From assembly GCF_000204055.1 (NCBI RefSeq), contig NW_006768771.1:1823681-1887680 (forward strand): 64,000 bases of DNA, in the 5' to 3' direction. This DNA is from Melampsora larici-populina 98AG31. Lineage: Eukaryota; Basidiomycota; Pucciniomycetes; Pucciniales; Melampsoraceae. Below are positions 47,376 through 57,320 of this stretch, one piece after another (position 1 is the stretch's first letter; each line of letters starts with the position of its first letter). Under the pieces are notes generated by a model. It did not search any database, was not told where the DNA came from, and saw nothing but the letters and a program-made list of their open reading frames with translations. A program made the translations under genes and the position numbers.

Positions 47376-48599
47376 TCAATTTCCTGCTCGTTTCCTCTCT
47401 TTCTTTTCCATTCCTGTCTCTTTCCCCTTCCGCTCTCGGTTGTTCTCTCTTTCTTTCCTTCTCCTTGTTTCTCTCTCTTCTTCTTCTTTCTCTTTACTTC
47501 TTTCCTCGTTCAGTTTCTTATAGTTTTCGTACATATCTAATTTTTTCCACCACTCTTTTGTCTCCTTCTTTTCTTGCTGTGTATATTTCCGTAAGTACAG
47601 CTCATACGCTTTAGATTCCCAACGGCCGATTGCCATTATCTCTTTCAATGGCCTCTTATCGTTCCATCTTATTGTTGCACCTCCTACTCTAAAGGAGTGG
47701 CCTGATAGCTTTTCGCCTCCGTTATGTTTACTCCAAACTCTTCTAAATATCCCCATCAGCTTCCGTTTTGTTAGCACGCTCCTAGTTCCGTTCTTCTCTA
47801 AATAGGAGAATAAAGGGTCGTTTGGGCCGGTTCTGTTGTCTGCTACTAATCTTTGGATTGCACCGATTGGGTCTAGAAGTGAGTGTTGCAGTACCAACTT
47901 CAAATATTGAATCTGTCCCGGGGCTGCTGTTTTCGCTTCGTGAATGGCAATGGTTACGCTTCCGTAATCCCCTGACCACCTCATGTCGTTTCTTTTTGGT
48001 AGTCGTTTCTTACTGTTGTCTGATACCAATTCTCCTAACCTAGCCATGCCCCAAAAAGCCACTAAAGCGATTGTCAATGCCAGCTGGTCTCTTCTGTCTT
48101 CCGTCGATAGTTCTTGTAGCAGTTGTACTAGGTGCTTCAGCATGACCGGTTTCTTCTGTTCTTTATCCGACAACCTTAACGCAGCTTCTGCTACTTTTGA
48201 TGATTTCAACAGCACCTTCAACTTTAACGGCTCGTACCTTGGGTATACCTCGTTGTGAAACAGGTGCCAACATTTTATTCCCGTGAGGTATTTTTTAATC
48301 GTTTCTACTTCTATCTCGTGCTGATCTTCTTTCCCTTTCTCCTCTTCCGCCTTCTTCCCAGCCCATACTACAAACTCGTACAATCTTTTTCTCGTTAATG
48401 GTAGCACCTCTTTCCTATCGTACCCTTTTGTGGCTGCAAATTTTAGTAATTTTCCAACTCCGCTACTATAATTGCTTAAAGTTGATTGCGCCCATCCGCC
48501 AGACATCATGTGAGTTTGTACCTCATTTCCTTTCCATTTAATCTCCCCTTCCGTGTTTTGAAGAAAATGTGTGATTTTTGATTCTTTTATCACTGACAT
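47376..48599 (-). CDS. Retroelement tyrosine recombinase
   Basis: The element's integration enzyme: it splices the circular cDNA into DNA by a covalent phosphotyrosine step, without target duplication. The 407-residue frame has an N-terminal helical SAM-like domain (STLSNYSSGVGKLLKFAATK) and a catalytic domain. The conserved catalytic residues are visible: Arg in WGMARLGELV, the H-x-x-R box in GHSFRVGGAT, Trp in IGRWES, and the Tyr in LYLRKYTQQ. The last 70 residues are Lys/Glu/Arg-rich. Its ATG overlaps the stop of the upstream RT frame as TAATG, so translation may start by reinitiation. Confidence 0.92.
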   Translation of the reverse strand: MSVIKESKITHFLQNTEGEIKWKGNEVQTHMMSGGWAQSTLSNYSSGVGKLLKFAATKGYDRKEVLPLTRKRLYEFVVWAGKKAEEEKGKEDQHEIEVETIKKYLTGIKCWHLFHNEVYPRYEPLKLKVLLKSSKVAEAALRLSDKEQKKPVMLKHLVQLLQELSTEDRRDQLALTIALVAFWGMARLGELVSDNSKKRLPKRNDMRWSGDYGSVTIAIHEAKTAAPGQIQYLKLVLQHSLLDPIGAIQRLVADNRTGPNDPLFSYLEKNGTRSVLTKRKLMGIFRRVWSKHNGGEKLSGHSFRVGGATIRWNDKRPLKEIMAIGRWESKAYELYLRKYTQQEKKETKEWWKKLDMYENYKKLNEERSKEKEEEERETRRRKERENNRERKGKETGMEKKERKRAGN

Positions 48600-50365
48600 T
48601 ATGCGGTCTCTAACAGTTGGTCTAGGTTGTTTGGGAGTATCAGCTCTAATCGGTTATGTACTTTGAGGTTTCCTAATTTCCCTCTCGACAGAGGATTGGC
48701 TTCGTTATTGTTCGACTCTACCCTTACGCCTGTGATGTTGCACTGTAGCTCTAAAAGTAGGTCTTGTATGATTTTGAGTTCGTTGTTCACTGCCTCGTCT
48801 TTAGACTTTCGTTTTTGGATGGCTGACTCTGCTGTCGTGTTGTCTGTTAGTACAATGAAATTTCTCCCCTTCGTGTCCATCAGTTTATCAATCATCAACA
48901 ATCCTATTCGTATCGCCGCGAATTCGGCCCACGCTATGTTGCGACACGTCTCGTCTTCTTCTAGGTTTCCGCTCTCCCATTGCTGTTTCAGTTTATACCT
49001 CGTCCATCTTTCGCCTATCCTCACTCCTATTCCGAAACCTGTGCTTGCGTCACCGACCCAGCCTACGTCTTCTGGAGCTGGCGTTGGCACTATTCGTCGC
49101 GGCTCGAAGGTTGTCAGGGCTCGGAGCCATTGTTCTAGGTCCAGCTTTGCCTTCCTAGAGATCCTCCTTTTCGCGTTGGTCTTCTTCCATACTTTAAGCC
49201 AACTGTACAGTCCTCGGATATGTGCCTTCATGTGAGGTAAAAGGTAAACTATGTGAGCTATCTTCCCTATCAGCTGTTCTGCCTCTGTCTTTTTCCACAC
49301 TTTATCTGGCTCTAGCATTTCTCTTATCGACTCTATCCTTTCTTGTAGCTTCTCGTCCGGGAGTCTCACGGTTTTGTCTCGTCCATTGAAAATGAATCCG
49401 AGATATTTTTGTTTGTCCGCAAAATCTTGCAGCTTTTTCCCGTTAGTCTTAACTCCCATTGAGTCGCTCAGTGTTACCACATCTTGTAAAAGTAAGTCAC
49501 TTCCTTCTTCTTTCACTATCATGTTGTCGTCTACCCATCTGAAGATGCGGTCCACCTTTAATAGCGTTTGAATAATTTTTCTCCAGACGTCTGCCATTTT
49601 ACCAAAAGTTCCGCAACCGGCAACACCTCCGAAAGGGACACGAGTATCGATCCAGATCATGCCGTCAAAATCTTTGATGGTGAGATACTTCCACTCTAAC
49701 AACATTACCGCTGCCTGCCTATAGGCTTTTTCCCAGTCGAAGATTGCTAACAGTAACACTTTCCCGTGATTATCTCTAAAATATCTTGCCACAGCTTCGA
49801 AGTCGTCCCAGGAGGTATCGAAATCGTGTTTGTCTACCATGGAGTTCACCGATGGTAAGTCGTGTTTCATAACTGGGTAGGATAAATCGTTGATCATGCG
49901 TAGAGTCCCGTCGTTGTTAACTACGCTTCCCATCGGGTTAGATCTGAAGAAACCCCATCTTCGGTATACTTCCTCTTTTGTGAATGGGCCGAATATCCTT
50001 CCGGCGGCTTTCTCATTGCGAAGGTTTTTCATTATCTTCTCTCTTACTGCTAGGGCGGAAGCGTGATTGTCTGGTGTGTACCACCTCATATTTGGTAAAG
50101 TATGCTGTGGTATTCCTTGAGTGAAACCGTGTTTTAAACCTTCTATAACTTCTCTCCCTTCTGCTCCTAGGTCACATTTTTCAACTAACTCCTCCCACCT
50201 CCCTATTATCATTTCACACTTAACTTCGGTTGGCCATCTTGGATGTTTCCCGAGGGACGATTCTGTCTTTTGTTCCGTCTCGGGTTTTGAACGTTCCGTT
50301 TCGCCGGTTTTGGGTCTTTTTTCTTTACGGATTACAGGTTCTGCATGTACAACCTGCCTGCTCAC
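48599..50365 (-). CDS. Retroelement reverse transcriptase-RNase H
   Basis: Copies the element's RNA into DNA. 588 residues. RT is approximately residues 110-390, with LLAIFDWEKAYRQAAV (metal-binding Asp), VPFGGVAGCGTFGKMADVW, and the active-site box FRWVDDNMIV, where Trp replaces the usual Tyr of Y-x-D-D. RNase H follows: VGDASTGFGI, WAEFAAI and LTDNTTAESAI supply three acidic residues; the region matching the fourth, NNEANPLSRG, has Asn where related elements usually have Asp. The N-terminal 100 residues are basic and acidic linker. The stop TAA shares its last A with the recombinase ATG. It appears intact. Confidence 0.92.
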   Translation of the reverse strand: MSRQVVHAEPVIRKEKRPKTGETERSKPETEQKTESSLGKHPRWPTEVKCEMIIGRWEELVEKCDLGAEGREVIEGLKHGFTQGIPQHTLPNMRWYTPDNHASALAVREKIMKNLRNEKAAGRIFGPFTKEEVYRRWGFFRSNPMGSVVNNDGTLRMINDLSYPVMKHDLPSVNSMVDKHDFDTSWDDFEAVARYFRDNHGKVLLLAIFDWEKAYRQAAVMLLEWKYLTIKDFDGMIWIDTRVPFGGVAGCGTFGKMADVWRKIIQTLLKVDRIFRWVDDNMIVKEEGSDLLLQDVVTLSDSMGVKTNGKKLQDFADKQKYLGFIFNGRDKTVRLPDEKLQERIESIREMLEPDKVWKKTEAEQLIGKIAHIVYLLPHMKAHIRGLYSWLKVWKKTNAKRRISRKAKLDLEQWLRALTTFEPRRIVPTPAPEDVGWVGDASTGFGIGVRIGERWTRYKLKQQWESGNLEEDETCRNIAWAEFAAIRIGLLMIDKLMDTKGRNFIVLTDNTTAESAIQKRKSKDEAVNNELKIIQDLLLELQCNITGVRVESNNNEANPLSRGKLGNLKVHNRLELILPNNLDQLLETA

Positions 50366-50631
50366 GAACCAAGGGAAAGGGTTGGGGTAGGAAGGCGGTG
50401 GGATAGCAAAAAAGGTATGTCAGGACTCTCAATCTTATATTGGACGCTGCCTTTTTTCATTTCTTATGATTAATTGTGTTAGGGGAGGAAGCTTTTATTC
50501 TAGAGACATGAGTGGAGCAATGTGAAAGACAGGTGGGTTTCTTGAAACGCATGGATGGATCGGATGCAAAAGAAAAGAAAAGAAAAAACAACAATATCGA
50601 GGACTTTTTTAGAACAACTGTGTCTTCTAAC
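50366..50631. other. Spacer between gag-like and RT ORFs
   Basis: About 265 bp without a coding frame on the element strand. It could hold an internal leader for RT translation; none is recognised. Confidence 0.4.
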
Positions 50632-51927
50632 TCACTTCTGTGCGGTACTGCTCGTGCTTGCTTTTGCTCCCAAACTTTTATCAAAACTCCCTGGTCCTAT
50701 TTTAGGACGGTCTCCTGTCCCGTTTGATCCCCTGCCTCTTCCGAATCCTCCTCCATAACCTCCTCCATAGCTTCCTCCAAAACTTCCTCCAAAATTACCA
50801 CCAAAACCATTCCCAAAATTTCCTGAACCTCTACTCGATCCTCTCCATGGTTGTTGAGTGAAATTTCCTCTTCCTCTGCCTCTCCCACTGTTAAAGCTAC
50901 TTCCGGCAAAGTTTGTGCTCGAATGATTGTTTGAGCTCGCTAGATGTGATACCAGCCTTCCTCCTGTTACCGCCTGGATTTGGGCGTCTGGGTTTGCGGC
51001 TGCTAGATCCCAACCGACGTGATACTTCCCTGTCCATGGGCATACATGTTCCATTGCACCTCCTATCACGTACGGGTTGTCTGGGTAGATGTTGTTGTTG
51101 TTGGCTTTCGAGTCTGCTAACGCTTGCTCCCACAGTTCCTTGTTCTTTGTGCCGACGTCGGAAAGTAGTCCGTTAGGCATCAGGTGGCTCCACACATTAG
51201 TCCGATGTAGAATATCGTATCAAAATGCCGGTGCCCAAGCTTGATGGACTTTCGACTTTAAACTCAGCACGATTTTCTTATGTGCTTCTAGTCTCAACGC
51301 TATGTCTTCTCGGTCGTATAGCTCTCTCCAATACTGCACACATAAATTGAAGGAGTCCGACCATTGTAAGTAAGACTGTCGCCATTCATTTGTCACTCGT
51401 AAACCGGTGTATCTGATGACGTCTGTGCATTGTTTCGCTGGGGCAGTTTGTGTCGTCATGTGAGCTTTATCTGCCAACAGCCAGGTCGTGTCGAAGACCG
51501 TCAATGGGATGTAACCAAAACACGCTTCCATTTTCGCGTTCCAGAAGGGTGAGAGTTCCGTGAGATTATGGGTCAAGACTGTCGCTTGTCCCATCTTTTT
51601 CCCGACTTTCTTGGGTTTTTTCTCATCTTGATCTTTTGCTTTCCTCTTATGCTTCTTTAGATCGACGTCTTCTTCTTCACTTCCGCTTTGGTCTGATCCT
51701 GCTAGTAAATTTAGGCCTCTAGGTCTAGTGTTGTGTTCTTCGCACCAGTGATAGTAGGCGTTCCCTAGCATCTCGCAACGGCCTGTCTTTCCGGCGCGGT
51801 ATAGCCTCAACAACTCTGTTTCGTACCTGGCGTGTTCTCTTTTGATGTGGCCATCAGCGTTTGCAAATTCTGCTTCGTTTTCTAATTTTCCATTGAGAAC
51901 AAACACAGGTGAGGTCTTATCAGTCAT
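50632..51927 (-). pseudogene. Retroelement gag-like ORF with one in-frame TGA
   Basis: A single reading frame runs 51927-50632 (431 codons) but has a TGA at 51222-51220. The first part has an acidic-basic stretch (SDQSGSEEEDVDLKKHKRK) and Trp/Tyr-rich helices; the second part ends in a Gly/Arg/Phe-rich tail (GRGRGRGNF, then many GG repeats), the kind that binds nucleic acid in gag proteins. Either the stop is an inactivating mutation, or it is read through; I cannot tell. The start near 51927 may be preceded by coding sequence in another exon. Confidence 0.65.
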
Positions 51928-52103
51928 TATTCTATCACGACGCTGCTTCTTTTTTAATTCAAGAATACAATGGTTTCCTGGATCTGTTGTCTCCTCTTTC
52001 CTAGGTCTTTTCTCCGAGTCTATATTGCCTTCAGCACAGACTACAACACTCTATCCACTCTATCTTATCACAACAGGTCACAATATTCACACGTTTCAAT
52101 TCA

Positions 52104-52240
52104 GGCCACACTTTCTATCCGAAAACATTCTTGTTAAGGCCACACCAGTTATTCAGGCCACACTCTTTATTAATCTCGGCCACACTTTATATCAGGTCAT
52201 TTCATATTCTGTGGGCTGCACGTTTTGTTTCTGGCCACAC
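52104..52240. repeat. Five-copy GGCCACAC array
   Basis: The octamer GGCCACAC occurs at 52104, 52138, 52156, 52178 and 52233, always on the plus strand, between two element ORFs. Spacings are 34, 18, 22 and 55 bp. The surrounding text shares 'caggccacactttc'-like phrases, so it is a decayed short tandem repeat or a binding-site array. Confidence 0.7.
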
Positions 52241-52787
52241 TTCTTTCCACACTGTTAGTCATATGTTTTTCGGAATGTGTCTTTAGAATCAAAATTGTGA
52301 TAGGGATAACCTGCTGGGTTGTGGAGATGGCTGTCTGGAGGGATGGGTGGAAAGCTAGTGCAGAGTTGAAGGATTTATTACTAGAGACTGATGATAGTTT
52401 TCCTGACTTACGGAGTCCTATTCCACTTTCACTTCGATTATCTATCTCTTCTTCTTCACCCTTTTCTGATGTTTCTGACAGTGACTTGTTCCCATCTATC
52501 TTCTCATCTTCTCCTTCACCATTCTCGCTTCCACTTTCCTCGTCTGTTGTGGATTCTTCTTTTGGGTGTCTTATCCTTCCTTCTTCTATATGTTCTTCCT
52601 TCTTTAATGTTCTCCCTTTTCCTCTTCCTCTACCGCCTCTTCCTCTTCCTCTTCCTCGTGTTTTACTGCCTCCTATCTCGTGACTCACTTGGTTTTCATC
52701 GTTGTCAGTTTTCCCGACTCTTGATCTCGTTATTCTGTTGAAATCTTTGGTTTGTTGAGTTAAGCTTATTTCTTGCGGTTGTTCCAT
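52197..52787 (-). CDS. Upstream RG-rich ORF of retroelement
   Basis: 196 residues on the element strand, opening MEQPQEISLTQQTKDFN. It holds an RG-rich basic stretch (GRGRGRGGRGRGKGR) followed by an acidic Glu/Asp/Ser region. This is a nucleic-acid-binding signature suited to a gag-like protein. It may be the N-terminal part of the gag frame at 51927, joined by an intron with a GT at 52312, but I could not prove it: a phase-0 acceptor exists near 52055. Otherwise it is a separate short ORF. Confidence 0.55.
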   Translation of the reverse strand: MEQPQEISLTQQTKDFNRITRSRVGKTDNDENQVSHEIGGSKTRGRGRGRGGRGRGKGRTLKKEEHIEEGRIRHPKEESTTDEESGSENGEGEDEKIDGNKSLSETSEKGEEEEIDNRSESGIGLRKSGKLSSVSSNKSFNSALAFHPSLQTAISTTQQVIPITILILKTHSEKHMTNSVERSVARNKTCSPQNMK

Positions 52788-52925
52788 TTCGTTTTGAATT
52801 GATTTTGAATTAATTTTTCGAATTGAGTTTTTCGAATTGAGTTTTATTGATATATAAGCTTTTCAGAAGAGTCTCGGAAAGTATTTTCTGACTTAGTGGT
52901 GATCAGTGAGTTGTGAGGTGTTTTA

Positions 52926-53866
52926 CTACCTTTGCTAAAAAGCTTGCCCGGTTTGATCGCGAAGAAGAGACATGAGAGGTCAAATTTGGCCGCAGCCTGC
53001 TGCGAGGCCGCTGCGCAGCTCGTCAAGATCCCAAATTTGGCCGATCACAAATCCTGAAAGAGATCGACTTCACCCATGGATCTCCGACTTTGAACCATTT
53101 TGAGACACATTGTGACTATATTCACAGCATATCTGGAGCTTGGTATGTCCAGATCAACCATACAGTCAAATTCAGCTCTCATTTGATGATATCGAGGACC
53201 AAAAGTGCTGTGATGTTTCATAGTCTCCCTGGTATAATGGTCTGCCTAGATGGTTGTCTTCACACTCTTGACCCCTCATTAGTAGTGTGTTCAAGCCTTG
53301 ATAAACTTTTGTGCTTTTTTGTTTCGGCTCTATGAGACAAACAAGTACAAGTCCAAAAAGGACGACATGTTTTTTTAAAAAACTTTTGTTCTTCTTGCTC
53401 AGTTAAGAGCTCACCATAGGATGATGATTGGATTGACAAATGTCCAAGATGTAAGCCTTGATTTCATTTCGGAATTTTAGCAAAAAAACGCTGCTCGGCC
53501 TTGAACCCAAGATGGCAGAAGCACCCACGTTGGCTAGTCACGCATTGTTAAGCCGTTCGACAAGAATCGCTTTCTTAAAATGGAATTAAAACAAATCTCG
53601 ATAACATTCGCAGCGCGATAGAAATCGCATAGACCTGTGAGCATGATTCCATCATGATGAGGGAGATATTTGCGCTTTATGATTGATTTCAACATATCTC
53701 AATGTCAGAGATCCACAGGTGAAGTCGATCTCTTTCAGAATCGGTGATCGGCCAAACTTGGGTTCTTGTCGAGCTGCGCAGCGGCCTCGCAGCAGGCTGC
53801 GGCCAAATTCGAGCTCTCTTGTCTCTTGTTCGCGGTCGAACCGGGCAAGCTTTTTAGCAAAGGTAG
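52926..53866. mobile_element. 941 bp foldback MITE with 170 bp inverted arms
   Basis: The left arm (about 52926-53096) and right arm (about 53696-53866) are reverse complements over roughly 170 bp with scattered mismatches, starting CTACCTTTGCTAAAAAGC. TA flanks both ends (52924-52925, 53867-53868), a Tc1/mariner-type target duplication. Each arm carries GCTGCGCAGC-centred palindromes. The 600 bp interior has no transposase frame. It starts about 140 bp upstream of the retroelement's first ORF. Confidence 0.85.
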
Positions 53867-53868
53867 TA

Positions 53869-54795
53869 CTCTAGTCTGTGTGCTTCCCTGTTTGGGAGAG
53901 GAGGGCCGATTCCTTGGTCGGCCCCGGTTTCTCAACTCACGGGTCCCTTGCGTCCAGTGCTCCGATGGAACTCACTGATGACGTCGTCCCTTTGGCCACC
54001 AGTGCCACGTTCTTTACATTTTTGATTCACATCAATTTTTCTTTCCTTGACATTCGCTTGCGGATTTGAAAGGAAAGCAATTCGGATGGAGGTATGAGAT
54101 CATTTGTTTCCCTTTGTTTTTCTTGTCAAATTCAATGTTCTTCTTCAATCTTTTTAAGTTTTTATGGAAAAGCGCGAAGGATGACAGAAATGATGTCAGT
54201 AATGGCTTCGGTGTGAGATCGATTACGCATGATTGTAATGAATGACTAAACGCCAGATATCATGACATAGGAAAGAGAGATCGTTGCGTATTTTCATTGG
54301 CGGGACGACCACTTACTTTTTCTTCTCATCATCAAGATTTTTTCGTCTAGCTGGGTTTCCTTGAGCAAATTCAATCTGTGGACCGGAGTAGTGGGAAAAG
54401 TAAGTTCCTCGTTGGTTTGTTGATACCGCACACATCATGCTTTGAATTTCATATGAAAATAATTCAAGGACTTGATGAGACTCACAGCCAAGTACGCCTG
54501 TTGACCTTATGGTGGAATAGAATCGTGATGTCAGCTAGTGTTTACAGAATACAATTCTTATAATAGTCAACGTCTTCACCTACCCACTAATTTAAAGACT
54601 TTGTTAGCAATCTACCAATCACAGGAAGATAGAAATGTCAGCTGAACGATCACATAGAAATATTTTTGAAGCGTGTGGGTCTCCCATGCTGCAATCTGGG
54701 CCCGCTTCAGAAATTTAAGTGTTGATTTACCATTCCGACGTTAAGCGCATCTTTAAGCTTTTTATCCTTCGTGCTCTGTACACGCCACATACAAT
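53869..54795. other. Intergenic, nothing recognised
   Basis: Short frames (54378-54563 and others) lack motifs. This is the 3' flank of the small secreted protein gene and the edge of the foldback element. Confidence 0.45.
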
Positions 54796-55364
54796 TTATA
54801 AAGTCGACATTGGTAGAATATCAGACATCAAAGATGCAAGCAAAACGATTGCATATCTTGAATAGATCAAAATGATACCCACAGCGATTGTCTTTACAAA
54901 TCCTGGTTTCTCGTTATCACTTGCAGCTCTCGCCAAGGTCTTCAACTTTCCTAAATCATCCTTAGAGACAGCCTTCAGTTTGTCTAGGGGTATGATCTCA
55001 AAGTCTGCATCAAATTTGAGGAAAAAGGGTTCAAGAAAGACCTGAACGGATTTCTTCAGTGAATCTCCTGCCACTCCGTCAGATATCTGAAATCCACAAG
55101 AAATTCGGAGTTTCAAAGATCAGGCCATGTCTGCTGCTTCCGATTGTTGGACTAATTCAAAGTGATTTGCGCAAATTGTGATATCCAACTCACCTGTAAC
55201 TGTTCGTAAGCTTGAGAACCAGATACAGGATTGTCCTTTTTTCTCCTGGTAAGCTCATGGTGACCCGAAGCATCTGCGACTTTGCTGGCAAGCCCCAAAG
55301 ACCATGCTTGTGAAATTATAAAAGTCGCCACGACAAAAATACGTCCGGCGCATAGATGGGGCAT
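54796..55364 (-). CDS. Small secreted protein (effector-like)
   Basis: Two exons (55364-55194 and 55086-54796), GTGAGT donor and TTTCAG acceptor, give 153 residues. The N-terminus MPHLCAGRIFVVATFIISQA has the h-region of a signal peptide with a plausible cleavage after SLGLA. The mature part is charged: KDNPVSGSQAYEQLQ across the intron, then LKKSVQVFLEPFFLKFD and KAVSKDDLGKLKTLARAAS. A second hydrophobic stretch near the C-terminus (VGIILIYSRYAIVLLASLMS) could be a membrane anchor, or a spurious extension read past a missed donor at GTGGGT. No Cys pattern is seen apart from the N-terminal one. Family unknown; small size and signal peptide fit a secreted rust-type protein. Confidence 0.55.
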
Positions 55365-57320
55365 TTTGATGATGTTAATTGTAATCAGAGACCTCAGTGA
55401 TCCGCTTTCCAGATAAAGGTGATAGGAAATTATGGTATTGTAAATGTACAGATGAAAGGTTTAGGATTACTAGTGGAGTTGATCGAATGAAAATGAAAAA
55501 TTCTAGTATTGTGAACGTGCAAATGAAACGGTTTTGGAAAGTTATGGGCGTTGATTGAATTGAAAAATCTCGCTACCTGGGCCTATATAGGTGGAAGCTG
55601 AGACTTGAGCCTTCAGTGTAATTCACCGAGCGAGGGTTCCGAAAGTCTTCAAGCCACCACGCGTTCATCGTGAATCGCATGTTGGCGTGCATCGGTGACA
55701 CGAGGAGCCTAGGAGGTGGTTTGAAACCGAGTCGACACAACTGCCTTCACGTTCAACGGTTCTTCCCTACACACTCATAGATACTGCCATCTGGCATCCA
55801 CCGGTCGTTGACTCTCGACTTCTTGAATAGTCGATTCCTCAATATCAGATGAAGTTTGCCAACGACTGCTGAAGCAGAACGTTTCTTGTTGAGCACTCTC
55901 CCCGATACCCAAGCAATGAAAGAAAAATTGGTAACACTCTCATTGAATGAGCCGAGGTGGAGACAACAGAGGCCCTCGAGACCAACTCGTGGCTCGTTTC
56001 CGTGCGCCGGCCATTTTAGAATTTCCTGCTTCGACACCTGAAGAATATGGTACGAAGGAAGGAGTCGTGGTATCACGCAGAGGGTTCTCTCAAGCAACTC
56101 TTTCATGAAAATGAAGCTTGCTTCTACAATAAGAGCCCTACAGACTCGTTTGTACATGATGGACCCGCCGCTTGTCCAACCAATACGGCGGTACTAGAGC
56201 ATGATGTGGTGTTTGATAGCCGCCAGGCTCCAATGAGACCGCACTGAATCAAATAATTGTCGAGTCTTCTGGACCCAGGTAGAGAGCAATCGGGTGATGA
56301 AACCTGAAATCACAAGGTATTCTTCAGCTCAATCACTTGCTTAAGCCATCTGTGCTCGAATGGCGATTCCCCCGGAGTCATCGTGCGAGAGTTTGATCCA
56401 ATGGCATATGATCGCGCTGCCTGGGGAGAGCTGGAGAGCCTATATGGATTTCATGTCGACATTGCGTTCAAACTATTCAAGAATACCTTACTCTTCAGAT
56501 TCGCGGTGTCCATATTGGCAGTGTGGGGAAGATTGATCGCGAAGGTGTGTGCAATGCTTCTGGGCATCCTTGAGAGAGAGAGGCTTTCCTCTAACTCATT
56601 TCTTTATGCTGATTGTGTACCGTATCACATTGTTCTCACCAGTTACACTGACACCTGAAGCTAACCTTTCACACTTTATGATATGTATATGCAAATGGTT
56701 CTACGGGTTCTTCCTTCCTCGTGCACCATCTAGTACTTTGCCATCATATTTGTATCTGTAGAATGCGAGTCATGAAAAGAATGAAAAGCCGCAACTTGAG
56801 ATTTTCTCCCCATCAAGGAGCCCTTCCTGGAGTAAAGCAGACAATCTGAGGCGTAGAGCGTGTACAGGCAAATGACGTACTTGGACGGAACCCGCTGACG
56901 CTTTCAATCCGAACGTCAAGCCAAGCTCCCCTCAGATCTTAGATCCTATAGGCCGGCTTTGTACCATCGGTGGGATCACCCTTGGCTCACGGTGATTCTG
57001 TTACTAGAGGTGGATCAATAAGACTGAATAGCGCCGGGCACGGCACCAGAAGGAACAACGCAAATTACCTTACATACACAGTCAATGTTAACAAATATAA
57101 ACAATATGTATGTACTTTGATTGAAGATGTGCATTCAACAGGGAGAAGTGTGATGGAAGGACAAAACGAAACATGAAAGAACCTCGCACGAATCAAAACA
57201 AGCTGATCGTGATCATGGAAGGGATGTGACTGGAAACATTACATGATCTATGAGCACAACTGTGTATTTCCAGAACTTGGTGGAGAAACTTGGTGGTCTG
57301 AACTCTAAAAGCCATCAGTC
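55365..57320. other. Intergenic, unrecognised frames on both strands
   Basis: Minus frame 56157-55753 (134 codons) and plus frames 55856-56041, 56047-56247 and 56383-56658 overlap and none has a motif I know. At most one strand is real. No splice model could be preferred. Confidence 0.35.

Larger units (their letters stand above)
47376..52787 (-). mobile_element. DIRS/Ngaro-type tyrosine-recombinase retrotransposon
   Basis: Minus-strand order is upstream basic ORF (52787-52197), gag-like (51927-50632, with one stop), RT-RNase H (50365-48599) and tyrosine recombinase (48599-47376). This order, and the presence of a tyrosine recombinase in place of an integrase with no methyltransferase domain, fit the DIRS superclass, closest to Ngaro-like elements of basidiomycetes. 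Unlike LTR elements no long terminal repeats are visible. Split or inverted end repeats were not identified, so ends are unset. The copy looks fairly young: RT and recombinase frames are intact over 995 codons. Confidence 0.88.

Noticed and set aside
48627..49235. 202-codon plus frame opposite the RT gene
   Set aside because: Shadow of the RT-RNase H frame; the minus frame has all catalytic motifs.
55753..56157. 134-codon minus frame versus overlapping plus frames
   Set aside because: No recognisable domain on either strand and no consistent exon model, so no gene is called.
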